The position numbers and the translations under genes are program-made. The notes under the pieces were generated by a model, which had not been told where the DNA came from, did not search any database, and saw nothing but the letters and a program-made list of their open reading frames with translations. From Mangrovihabitans endophyticus (GTDB taxonomy: Bacteria; Actinomycetota; Actinomycetes; Mycobacteriales; Micromonosporaceae), in assembly GCF_014646155.1 (NCBI RefSeq), contig NZ_BMMX01000001.1, positions 297,720 to 361,719 on the forward strand: a stretch of 64,000 nt of DNA. The letters run 5' to 3'. Below, one piece after another: positions 53,410 through 60,753 of this stretch (the stretch's first letter is position 1; each line of letters begins with the position of its first letter).

Positions 53410-54609
53410 ATGAAATGGGTTGAGCTCGCGCGACGGCTGGGGCGCGACGACGGCGCGGGGGATCCCGACCCGCATCCCACCCTGGCCTGGCTGCGTGCCA
53501 CGTCGCCGATCTTCCGCCTGCCCGGGCCGGGCGGCGCGGACAGCGGCGGCCACTGGCTCATCACCTCCTACGATCTGGCACGGCAATGCCTCAACGACCC
53601 GCGGCTGAGTTTCGATCCCCGCAATGCGGCGGTTCCCCAGAACGCGCCCGGGCACACGCCCTACGTCCTGGCCAAGGACCCGCCGGAGCACACCGTGCTG
53701 CGCGGCATGGTCAAAGCCGCGTTCAGCCCGGGTTCCGTGGCACGGCTACGCGAGCGGGTGGCCGAGGTCTGCGCGCGCACCGTCGACACCTTCGCCGACC
53801 GGGAACGCTTCGACCTGTTCGCCGACTACGCGCTGCCGATTCCCGAACTGGTGGCCTACGAGTTCTTCGGCATCGCGCCGGAGGACCGGTTGCCGCTGGG
53901 ACGGGCCACCGAGCTTTCCCTGGTGATCGCCCTTCGGGAGCAATACGCCGGCGGCCCGGCGACCGATGAGATGCACGCGTACGTGGCGCGCGTGGCCGAC
54001 CGGACCAGTCCCGAGGCGGACGGCCTGGTCGGCGCGGCGCTGCGCGCGGCCGGTCGCGGCGAGGCAACCCAGGAAACGGTGCTTGGCCTGCTGTATCTGT
54101 TGTTCGCGACCGGTCAGCTCAGCACCGCGCCGTTCATCGCGGCGACGTTGACCCGAGCCCTGCAACACCGCCCGATACCGTCACGGCCGACCGGTGCGCA
54201 GGATTGGCGGCCGCTGATCAACGAGGTATTGCGCCTCGACTCACCGGTTCAGACGTCGATGCCCCGGTTCGCCTTGCAAGATCTGATCCTGGGCGGCGAA
54301 CGCGTCGCCAAGGGGGAGGCGGTGTTCATCTCGGTCGCCGCCGCGAACCGGGACCCGGAAACGTTTCCCGGCCCGGACGAGCTCCGCCCGGACCGGCGGA
54401 ATCAGAGCCACCTGGCCTTCGGTTTCGGTGTGCACTTCTGTGTGGGCGCCCCGCTGGCCCGGATGGAGGCGGAGATCGCCGTGGATACTCTCTTCCGCCG
54501 GCTACCGGCCGTACGGCTGGCGGTTCCACCCGATGATCTGGTCTTCGGCTGGGGTCCGTTGCTGCGGTGCGCCACGGCGGTACCCGCCACGGCTACGGCC
54601 GCGGATTGA
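53410..54609 (+). CDS. Cytochrome P450 with unusual I-helix (first of two)
   Basis: The 399-aa protein is a soluble bacterial P450: ELVAYEFFGI, K-helix region NEVLRLDSPVQ and heme loop FGFGVHFCVGAPLARME with ligand C344. In the I-helix the expected A-G-x-[DE]-T-T is A-T-G-Q-L-S-T (233-239): the acidic residue is Leu237, while Ser238 keeps the alcohol. That alters proton delivery, seen in some P450s with unusual chemistry. The second P450 in this cluster has the same motif. It probably oxidises a carrier-bound amino acid or the peptide. ATG 53410 follows GAGGAGCC. Its 3' end overlaps the convergent MFS gene by 17 nt. Confidence 0.9.
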   Translation: MKWVELARRLGRDDGAGDPDPHPTLAWLRATSPIFRLPGPGGADSGGHWLITSYDLARQCLNDPRLSFDPRNAAVPQNAPGHTPYVLAKDPPEHTVLRGMVKAAFSPGSVARLRERVAEVCARTVDTFADRERFDLFADYALPIPELVAYEFFGIAPEDRLPLGRATELSLVIALREQYAGGPATDEMHAYVARVADRTSPEADGLVGAALRAAGRGEATQETVLGLLYLLFATGQLSTAPFIAATLTRALQHRPIPSRPTGAQDWRPLINEVLRLDSPVQTSMPRFALQDLILGGERVAKGEAVFISVAAANRDPETFPGPDELRPDRRNQSHLAFGFGVHFCVGAPLARMEAEIAVDTLFRRLPAVRLAVPPDDLVFGWGPLLRCATAVPATATAAD

Positions 54610-55864
54610 GCGGATCGTCCTCCTCCTCGGTGTTCCGCGGCCCGGGCCCGGTGCCGGCCGCAGTTGCCGGCACCGCGACTCGCGGCAATGTCGCACACAG
54701 CGCGGCGGCCGCGAGCGTCACCACACATGCCGCCGCGGCCACCGTCCTGATGCCGAAGGCCTGGGCGGTGCTCGGCCCGACGACCGCACCGATCAGGGTG
54801 GCCAGCGCCTCCGCCGCGAAGAACACCGAGCTGACCCGGCCCAGCACCGCGTTGGGCAGCGCACGCTGAAGGGCGGTCTGCGGAACGACCAGCGCCATGG
54901 AGCCGAAGACGCCGATGGCGACGGCCGCCGGTGCGGCCGCGGTGAGCGATGACGCGGAGAAGAGCGTGATGAAGCCGGCGGCGACCCCGGCGAGGCCGGC
55001 TGCCAGCAGCCGGCGGGGCTGGGTGCGGTCCAGCAACGCCCGGATGAGAGGGCCGCCCAGCAGGAACCCGACCCCGAGCGCGGATACCACGAAACCGGTC
55101 TGCTCCGATCCGCCGAGCCGCGTCACGCCGAAGGGCACCAGCAAGGCGCTCAGAGAGGCGTTGGCCGTCAGGAACAGCGTGCTGATCAGCAGCAGACCCC
55201 GTGCGATCCGGCTCTCGCGCAGAGCGGTCAAACCCTCGTGCAATTCGGTGCGGTACCGGGAGATCGCCGCGTCTGTGCGGTCGCGGCCGAGGGGCCGGCG
55301 CGTGCTGAGTGCGATCGCCAGAGCGGATATCAGATAGCTGGCGATGTCGGCTCCGATCACGAAGTCGATGCCCACGAACGCGGCTAGCGCAGCTCCCAAC
55401 GGCGGGCCGACCAAGCGCACCGTGCCATCGGTTATCGAATTGAGCGCGTTGGCGCTGCTCAGCGCACTTCCGGTGCCGATGAGAGCCGGTACGTGGGCCT
55501 GCGCGGCGGGCCGGAACAGCACAGAGCCAGCACTTTCGGTGAAGAGCGCGACGTAGATCAACCACACCATGCCAGGGGAGTCCACGACCAGCAGCAAGGA
55601 CACGGCAACGGCGCGGAACAGATCCGTCGAGTACATGAGCCGGCGCCGGTCCCACCGGTCGGCGAGCACACCCGCGAACGGCCCGAGCAGCAGAAGCGGC
55701 AGGTATTCCGCGGCCAGCGTCAGGCCGGTGGCCATGACAGAGCCGGTCAGCTCGAGAACGTACGCCGGGACGGCGATCGTGAGCAGCCAGGTGCCGAGTT
55801 GACTGACCAGCCGACTCGACCAGAGCAGACGGAAGTCGCGGATGCGGAGCACCGCTAGCATCAA
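54593..55864 (-). CDS. MFS transporter (DHA3-like), second exporter of the cluster
   Basis: The 423-aa protein has about 12 membrane segments and the A-motif GVLADRWDRRRLMY between segments 2 and 3, with a charged tail. It resembles the macrolide-efflux type of MFS transporters. It lies downstream of the piperazate pair on the same strand (31 nt gap), so it is probably coexpressed and exports the peptide or gives self-resistance. It starts with ATG 55864 (MMLAVLRIRDFRLLWSSRLVSQLGTWLL). Confidence 0.88.
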   Translation of the reverse strand: MMLAVLRIRDFRLLWSSRLVSQLGTWLLTIAVPAYVLELTGSVMATGLTLAAEYLPLLLLGPFAGVLADRWDRRRLMYSTDLFRAVAVSLLLVVDSPGMVWLIYVALFTESAGSVLFRPAAQAHVPALIGTGSALSSANALNSITDGTVRLVGPPLGAALAAFVGIDFVIGADIASYLISALAIALSTRRPLGRDRTDAAISRYRTELHEGLTALRESRIARGLLLISTLFLTANASLSALLVPFGVTRLGGSEQTGFVVSALGVGFLLGGPLIRALLDRTQPRRLLAAGLAGVAAGFITLFSASSLTAAAPAAVAIGVFGSMALVVPQTALQRALPNAVLGRVSSVFFAAEALATLIGAVVGPSTAQAFGIRTVAAAACVVTLAAAALCATLPRVAVPATAAGTGPGPRNTEEEDDPLNPRP

Positions 55865-55895
55865 TTCTCCGTTTCCACGCGCCAGAAGTGGATGA

Positions 55896-56549
55896 TCACC
55901 GATCTGATTCGCTGGACAGCGCCATGAGCGTGCCGAGACTTCTGTGCGTCCCGACGTCGCTGCGAGCGAAGAAGTCGGCGACCACCTGCCGGATGGCCGG
56001 CGTCTGCTCCTGGCTCAGCTTGAACATCGCCGCGACATCGTCGACATCGATCCGGAACGCCCCCACACCCGGCAGGATCCGGCGGAAGTACTCGGCCGAC
56101 GTCCCCATCCGCCAGCCGAATCCGAACCGGGACTCAAACGCCCTGACGGTGGCGGTCACCACCCGCATGGTCTCGGCGGGCTGCTCCAGCCGGCGCAGTC
56201 GCCCCCGCAGGTGCACGGAGGTGAAGTTCCAGGTCGGCGCGGCGGGTGTGACGCCGTACAGGTGGGGTGAGACGTAGCCGTGGGGGCCGGTGAAGACAAC
56301 CAGCGCCTCCTGGCCGTCGGTCAGGGCCGACCAGTGCGGGTTGGCCCGGTTGAGGTGTCCGAGTAGGACCGTGCCGGTCAGATCCGCCGCCGGGTCCTCG
56401 GTGTGACCGAGAGGGTCCGCGATGATCGGCACATGGGTGGCGTGCGGCGTGCGTTCGCCGTTCGTCGACAGCAGCGCGAGCGGGTTCTGGTGGACCAGGT
56501 CCCGGATCCATGACGGATCCGGCGCGACGTACTCCGGAGGCGTGTACAT
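55896..56549 (-). CDS. ktzT: Piperazate synthase, KtzT-like (PaiB/FMN-binding superfamily)
   Basis: The 217-aa protein belongs to the PaiB-like split-barrel family and matches my memory of KtzT in blocks such as MYTPPEYVAPDPSWIRDLV, GHLNRANPHW, VFTGPHGYVSPHLYGV, APTWNFTSVHLRGRL and FRRILPGVGAFRIDV...MFKLSQEQ. KtzT is a heme enzyme that forms the N-N bond of piperazate from N5-hydroxy-ornithine. An N-hydroxylase gene directly upstream supports this over a regulator role. I chose ATG 56549, one nucleotide past the stop of the hydroxylase gene; an in-frame GTG at 56585 would overlap it. The naming rests on pattern and context; PaiB-like regulators remain the alternative. Confidence 0.82.
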   Translation of the reverse strand: MYTPPEYVAPDPSWIRDLVHQNPLALLSTNGERTPHATHVPIIADPLGHTEDPAADLTGTVLLGHLNRANPHWSALTDGQEALVVFTGPHGYVSPHLYGVTPAAPTWNFTSVHLRGRLRRLEQPAETMRVVTATVRAFESRFGFGWRMGTSAEYFRRILPGVGAFRIDVDDVAAMFKLSQEQTPAIRQVVADFFARSDVGTHRSLGTLMALSSESDR

Positions 56550-56550
56550 G

Positions 56551-57864
56551 TCATCCGGCCCGTTCGTGCCGCCGGCGCTCGTCACGGCCGGTCAGGGAGG
56601 AGACGATCTGGCCCGCCCGGACGGCCGCATTGGACAACAGCGAGGACGACAGCCCGTGCAGATGCTCGGTCGCGCCCTGCAGATAGATGCCGCACCTCAT
56701 CGTTCCCGTGGTTTCCACCCGGTAGTCGAGGCCGACCCGCAGGCGGCCCTCGGTGTCCCGCTTGCACAGTGCGGCCGTCGTGGCGAGCGTCTCAGCCGGA
56801 TCGACGGGCAGATAGCCCGTCGCGCAGATCAGAACGTCGGCGTCGACCCGCTCGACGGTACTCGACGGCAGGTATTCGATGTCCAGCCGGACCCGGTCAC
56901 GGTCCGGGTGCGCCGCCACCACTCGCGACATGCGGCGTAAATGCAGGCGTGGTCGGCCGGACACCAGTTCCTGATAATGGCGCCGGTACAGCTCCCCGAT
57001 CAGGTCGCCGTCCACCACCGAGTAGTTGGTGTTGCGGTGGTACGCCAGCAGCGCCTCCTTGACCTCTGCCGAGGCGTCGAAGAAGGTGCCGACCGCGTCC
57101 GGGTCGAAGATCGCGTTGACGAACGGGCTGTCGTCCGCCGGACTCAACCCGTACCGGGCGAAGACCCAGTGGATCCGGCCGGCTGGAAACCGGTCGTGCA
57201 AGCATTGCACCGTCTCGGCGGCGCTCTGGCCGGCGCCCATGACGACGAATGCCGGAGCCGCCGGCAGCGTCGTCTGCCGCAGCCGGTCGAGCAGGTTCTC
57301 GCTGTGCCAAACCCGGTCGCCGGTGGTCACCCAGGCAGGCGCGGCGGGCCGCAGCCCGGTGCCCAGCACCAGGTTGCGCGCGCGCCAGTGGTCGGCCGAG
57401 CCGGCCACCACCACGTCGAGTTCCGTGATGTCGCCCTCCTGCGCCACCGGCCGCACGTCGACCACCTCGCGGCCGTAGTCGACGGCGTGTCGCAGGCGTG
57501 CCGCCGCCCAATCCAGATAGTCATGAAACTCTACCCGGGACGGGAAGAAGCACTGGTGGTTGATGAAGGCGGCCAGCCTGCCCTGAGCGTGCAGGTACGA
57601 CACGAATCCGAAGTCGCTGGTCGGATTGCGCATGGTCGACAGATCCTTGAGAAACGAGATCTGCATGGTCGTTCCCTCGATCAGCATTCCGCGGTGCCAC
57701 CCGAACGTCGCTTGCCTTTCCAGGAACCGGTAGCTGAGCCGCTGATCGGGAGCGACGGAACGGTTGTATTCGTCAAGGGCGACGGCAAGGGCGAGGTTCG
57801 CCGGCCCGAAACCAATTCCGATGACATCGAATGTGGTTTCCGTGCCGTGTGAAATCTGGCCCAC
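56551..57864 (-). CDS. ktzI: L-ornithine N5-monooxygenase, KtzI-like
   Basis: The 437-aa flavoprotein has the FAD loop GIGFGPANLALAVAL (about 16-30), the family stretch FGWHRGMLIEGTTMQISFLKDLSTMRNPTSDFGFVSYL, the NADPH loop VVMGAGQSAAETVQ near 205 and the ATGYLPV motif near 355. It should hydroxylate the side-chain amine of ornithine (lysine possible) with NADPH and O2. Together with the downstream KtzT-like gene it forms the known route ornithine to N5-hydroxyornithine to piperazate. Start GTG 57864 has GAGGGG 6 nt upstream. Its promoter lies in the shared intergenic region with operator copy B. Confidence 0.92.
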   Translation of the reverse strand: MGQISHGTETTFDVIGIGFGPANLALAVALDEYNRSVAPDQRLSYRFLERQATFGWHRGMLIEGTTMQISFLKDLSTMRNPTSDFGFVSYLHAQGRLAAFINHQCFFPSRVEFHDYLDWAAARLRHAVDYGREVVDVRPVAQEGDITELDVVVAGSADHWRARNLVLGTGLRPAAPAWVTTGDRVWHSENLLDRLRQTTLPAAPAFVVMGAGQSAAETVQCLHDRFPAGRIHWVFARYGLSPADDSPFVNAIFDPDAVGTFFDASAEVKEALLAYHRNTNYSVVDGDLIGELYRRHYQELVSGRPRLHLRRMSRVVAAHPDRDRVRLDIEYLPSSTVERVDADVLICATGYLPVDPAETLATTAALCKRDTEGRLRVGLDYRVETTGTMRCGIYLQGATEHLHGLSSSLLSNAAVRAGQIVSSLTGRDERRRHERAG

Positions 57865-57965
57865 TGTAACCCCTCACGCCAGTTGATTCGGCTCGCGTGC
57901 ACGCGACGAATCTTCAGCAAAGCCGGTCGGGGCGGTGGAGACAATACGGTCAGCGGGGAATCTCG

Positions 57966-58039
57966 TGTCCCGGCGGCGGGACAGGTTCGAACGGCGTGCC
58001 GGCCGCAGCGCTTGTTGCGGCCCGGTGCCATTGCTAGCG
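57966..58039 (+). promoter_or_regulatory. Palindromic operator copy B with promoter for the 2OG-oxygenase gene
   Basis: The palindrome TGTCCCGGCGGCGGGACA lies at 57966-57983. To the right, a -35-like TTGTTG begins 28 nt after the operator edge, then 16 nt, then a -10-like CTAGCG (58034-58039). The distance from operator to -35 is about one helix turn (9-10 nt) longer than in copies A and C, so the operator would stay on the same face. The 57865-58283 gap holds this site, the promoter of the KtzI-like gene on the other strand and the inverted-repeat element, but no gene. Confidence 0.6.
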
Positions 58040-58167
58040 TTCGCCCGGATACTCGCTCGGTCCGGGTGGAGCTCGGGCGGCCCGCGAAAAAGGTCGATCG
58101 GATCGCCCGGCCGCCGGTGCGCCCTGCGGTCCGGGCACGCGCCGTCACGGCCGCTCCGGCAGAACAG

Positions 58168-58236
58168 TGAACCCTTTCGACATGGCCAGGTCGACGGCCC
58201 GGACCCGGCGGCCCGAACCCGGAGGGAAAGGGTTCA
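58168..58236 (+). promoter_or_regulatory. Inverted-repeat element, copy 3 (leader of the 2OG-oxygenase gene)
   Basis: TGAACCCTTTC (58168-58178) pairs perfectly with GAAAGGGTTCA (58226-58236), 11 bp. The left arm read outward is GCCATGTCGAAAGGGTTCA, close to the arms of copy 2. The interior has AGGTCGACGGCCCGG as in copy 1. It ends 47 nt before the start codon, about as far as copy 2 is from its gene (43 nt). This copy is about 20 nt shorter between the arms. Confidence 0.6.
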
Positions 58237-58283
58237 GCGAACTTGGCATCGCCGCTTGCTGCTTCGAATTCTGGGAGGCTTCC

Positions 58284-59063
58284 GTGGAGTGGACCACGAC
58301 TGTAGTGGAGAAGCTGAACGCAACAGTGCTCGAGTCGTTGTTCGAAAACCGGATCGCAGCGATCCGGGTTCCGGGCTTTCTGGATGAGGCCGCGTCCCGT
58401 GCGGCGGTCGGCGGTATCAAGCGGCATGGACTGCATTACTACGAGAACGTATTTCCGCCGATCGGCAGGGCGGGCATCACTCAGTTCGAGCACCGTCAGG
58501 ATGCGGCGAGCCGGGCGCGGTACTTCGCCGCTGCCCCGGCCGCGAACCAGACCCGCCAGGAGATGTTCGCGGGTAGCGGAGACCTGGTCGGCCAGGTGAT
58601 GGACGCGCTCGCCGGGGCGTGGCCGGCCGAGGTCGCCGTGGCCCGCGAGCCGGGCGGCGAGCAGTACTTCGCCGGCCTTGTCCGGGTCATCGGGGAGGGA
58701 CTCCTGCATTGTGACTGGGCACCGCACGACGCACCGTCCACGCTGTGGTCGATCGGCGCCGTCAACGCCCAGATCACCTGGAACGTGTTCTGCCAGATGC
58801 CGCGCGATGGTGGTGTCACAGTGGTCTACAACCGGCCGTGGACCGCCGCGGCCGAGTCCTTCCACATTCCGGACAGCTATGGATATTCGGACGCCCTGGT
58901 CGAGGGCTGTGATCAGGTCCGGATCGAGCCCTCGGTGGGTGATCTGGTGCTCTTCAACAGCCGAAACTTTCACCGGATCGAATCCGGGGCCGGCGACGAC
59001 CGCATCAGCGTCAGCTCCTTCATCGGTCGCTTCCCGGACTCGACGCTCACGCTGTGGTCGTGA
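58284..59063 (+). CDS. Fe(II)/2-oxoglutarate-dependent oxygenase
   Basis: The 259-aa product starts at GTG 58284 behind GGGAGG; a longer frame from 58167 would run through the leader hairpin. The iron ligands are H142-x-D144 (LLHCDWAPHD) and H230 (NSRNFHRIESG), with R240 for 2-oxoglutarate. With Asp in the triad it should hydroxylate rather than halogenate. The substrate is likely a free or carrier-bound amino acid of the peptide. It is followed by the MbtH gene (79 nt) and preceded by operator copy B and the inverted-repeat element. Confidence 0.85.
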   Translation: MEWTTTVVEKLNATVLESLFENRIAAIRVPGFLDEAASRAAVGGIKRHGLHYYENVFPPIGRAGITQFEHRQDAASRARYFAAAPAANQTRQEMFAGSGDLVGQVMDALAGAWPAEVAVAREPGGEQYFAGLVRVIGEGLLHCDWAPHDAPSTLWSIGAVNAQITWNVFCQMPRDGGVTVVYNRPWTAAAESFHIPDSYGYSDALVEGCDQVRIEPSVGDLVLFNSRNFHRIESGAGDDRISVSSFIGRFPDSTLTLWS

Positions 59064-59142
59064 TCGCAGCGGGGGAACGCGGCGAACGCGGGCCATCCCA
59101 TGGTGACCGGTGACCAGCAGTGGCGAGCAGACGGAGGACGAC

Positions 59143-59361
59143 ATGAGTGAAGAGCAGACCGACGAGCGCATCTACACCGTCGTGCGCAACGCCGAGGAGC
59201 AGTATTCGATCTGGTGGGTTGAGCGTGATCTCCCGGCCGGATGGGTCGAGACAGGAATGTGCGGCACGCGTAGCGCATGCCTGGCCCACATCGACCAGGT
59301 GTGGACCGACATGCGGCCGCTCAGTCTCCGTGAACGGATGGCCGGCCCCCGTCAGGCCTGA
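59143..59361 (+). CDS. mbtH: MbtH-like NRPS chaperone
   Basis: The 72-aa protein shows the family core: YTVVRNAEEQYSIWWVERDLPAGWVETGMCGTRSACLAHIDQVWTDMRPLSLRER, with the conserved Trp residues and the usual ~70-aa length. MbtH proteins bind adenylation domains and are often needed for their folding or activity; the C-A-T protein at 46.9 kb is the only such partner in the window. GGAGGA precedes ATG 59143. The last 41 nt overlap the convergent P450 gene. Confidence 0.95.
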   Translation: MSEEQTDERIYTVVRNAEEQYSIWWVERDLPAGWVETGMCGTRSACLAHIDQVWTDMRPLSLRERMAGPRQA

Positions 59362-60592
59362 CCTCGTGCGCGGGGCCGGCAGTCCCCACGTCGAACCTGA
59401 CCAGCACCGTCGCGGGGCCGCGCAGCAGCGGTCCGAGGGCCCACTCGCCCCGCCCGGCAGACCCACCTGGCCGCAGTCCGGGCAGCCGATCGACCAGGAC
59501 CGACAGGGCGACCTCGCCCTCCATCCGGGCCAGCGGGCCACCGAGGCAGTAGTGAATCCCGTGCCCGAAGGCGAGATGGGACCCCCCGGCCCGGCCCGGG
59601 TCGAAGCGGTCCGGATCCGCGAATCGGCCGGGGTCGCGGTTGGCGGCGGCCAACGACACGAGCACGATGTCACCGGCGGTCACCCGCGTGCCACCGATCT
59701 CCAGGTCTTCGCGCGCGCGGCGCGGTAACGCCGACTGGACGGCCGAGTCGAACCGCAGCGCCTCGTCCACCGCCCTACGACATCCGGCCGGATCTCGGCT
59801 CACGGCCGCATAAAGTCCGGGCCGTTCGAGCAGCCGCACGATGGTCGCGCCGATGGCCGGCCCGGTACTGAGCTGCCCGGTGGCGAACAGCAGGTAAGCG
59901 GCGTGCAGCGCGGCGTTCTCGTCCATGGCGGCCAGCAGCCGGGTGACCAGGTCGTCGCCCGGCTGCCTCCGCTTGTACTCCAGGACCTGTCGCAGGTGAT
60001 CGAGCAGCTCCCCGGTGAGCGGGCCGCCGTCGGGTTGCTCGCTCAGCGCACCCGCCACCGACAGCGTGGTCGCGCGCCCCTCCGGCAGCCGTTGCGCCCG
60101 CGGCACGCCGAACAGTTCGTAGGTCAGATGTTCGGGGATCAGCAAGGCGTACTCGGTGAGCAGATCCGCCTCGCCGCGTCCAGCGAAACGATCGATGAGC
60201 TCGTGGCAGTAACGGGCGGCGGGTTCCCGAAGCTTCTCCACGGCCCGCGGGCTGAACGACGCGGCGACGGCCTGCCGCTGCGCGTCGTGCACGGGAGGGT
60301 TGGTGGCCAGGAAATGCGGAACGGGCACCGCGTCGGCCCGCAACCGTGAGGCCGGCACCCCGGGTTCGCCCGGCGCAGCCGACATCTCCAGCCGGGGATC
60401 GGCCAGGCAGTCGCGGGCGAGCGCGTAGGACGTGACGAACCATGCGGTACCGACGCCGCCGGGGCCCGGTACCCGCGTTACCGGCGATTCCCGCCGCAGC
60501 CACGCCAGATTCGGATACGGATCGGGATCACCGCCAGTGTGGTCCCTGTCGGAACGGGCAAGCGCCGCGAGATAACCAAAATCTATGGCCAT
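59321..60592 (-). CDS. Cytochrome P450 with unusual I-helix (second of two)
   Basis: The 423-aa P450 has the heme loop LAFGHGIHYCLGGPLARME (ligand C349) and the K-helix region DEALRFDSAVQ. Its I-helix reads F-A-T-G-Q-L-S-T, with Leu241 in place of the acidic residue, as in the first P450; the two also share N-terminal blocks (GDPDP.P.LAWLR...SP). They are probably paralogues with related chemistry. The start is most likely ATG 60592: a TATCTC box ends 7 nt before it, so the mRNA may be leaderless. It is divergent from the C-T NRPS across operator copy C. Confidence 0.9.
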   Translation of the reverse strand: MAIDFGYLAALARSDRDHTGGDPDPYPNLAWLRRESPVTRVPGPGGVGTAWFVTSYALARDCLADPRLEMSAAPGEPGVPASRLRADAVPVPHFLATNPPVHDAQRQAVAASFSPRAVEKLREPAARYCHELIDRFAGRGEADLLTEYALLIPEHLTYELFGVPRAQRLPEGRATTLSVAGALSEQPDGGPLTGELLDHLRQVLEYKRRQPGDDLVTRLLAAMDENAALHAAYLLFATGQLSTGPAIGATIVRLLERPGLYAAVSRDPAGCRRAVDEALRFDSAVQSALPRRAREDLEIGGTRVTAGDIVLVSLAAANRDPGRFADPDRFDPGRAGGSHLAFGHGIHYCLGGPLARMEGEVALSVLVDRLPGLRPGGSAGRGEWALGPLLRGPATVLVRFDVGTAGPAHEVRPDGGRPSVHGD

Positions 60593-60643
60593 TGCAGAGA
60601 GATACCACGGAAAGTGGCGGGAGCGGTGCGTGCGCGACACCAC

Positions 60644-60707
60644 TGTCCCGGCGACGGGACAGTGCGTCCGGCGGATCCGTTGTTCGACGTTGCCCCCGTT
60701 GTTACGT
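60644..60707 (+). promoter_or_regulatory. Palindromic operator copy C with promoter for the C-T NRPS
   Basis: TGTCCCGGCGACGGGACA at 60644-60661 is a 7+7 palindrome with a 4-nt centre; flanking bases extend it to CAC...GTG. To the right, TTGTTC begins 18 nt after the edge, then 16 nt, then TTACGT (60702-60707), followed by the NRPS start 47 nt later. Toward the left, TATCTC lies 40 nt from the operator edge and could serve the divergent P450. Confidence 0.6.
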
Positions 60708-60753
60708 TGTCCGCGCTGCTAGCGGAAGCCGCGATTTCGAGGAGCATGGCAAC

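Noticed and set aside
58167..58283. Longer start for the 2OG-oxygenase (GTG 58167)
   Set aside because: The extension reads through the 11-bp leader hairpin and lacks a ribosome site, while GTG 58284 has GGGAGG 5 nt upstream.
58284..59063. SyrB2-like Fe/2OG halogenase
   Set aside because: The facial triad keeps Asp144 (H-x-D), whereas such halogenases have Ala or Gly there.
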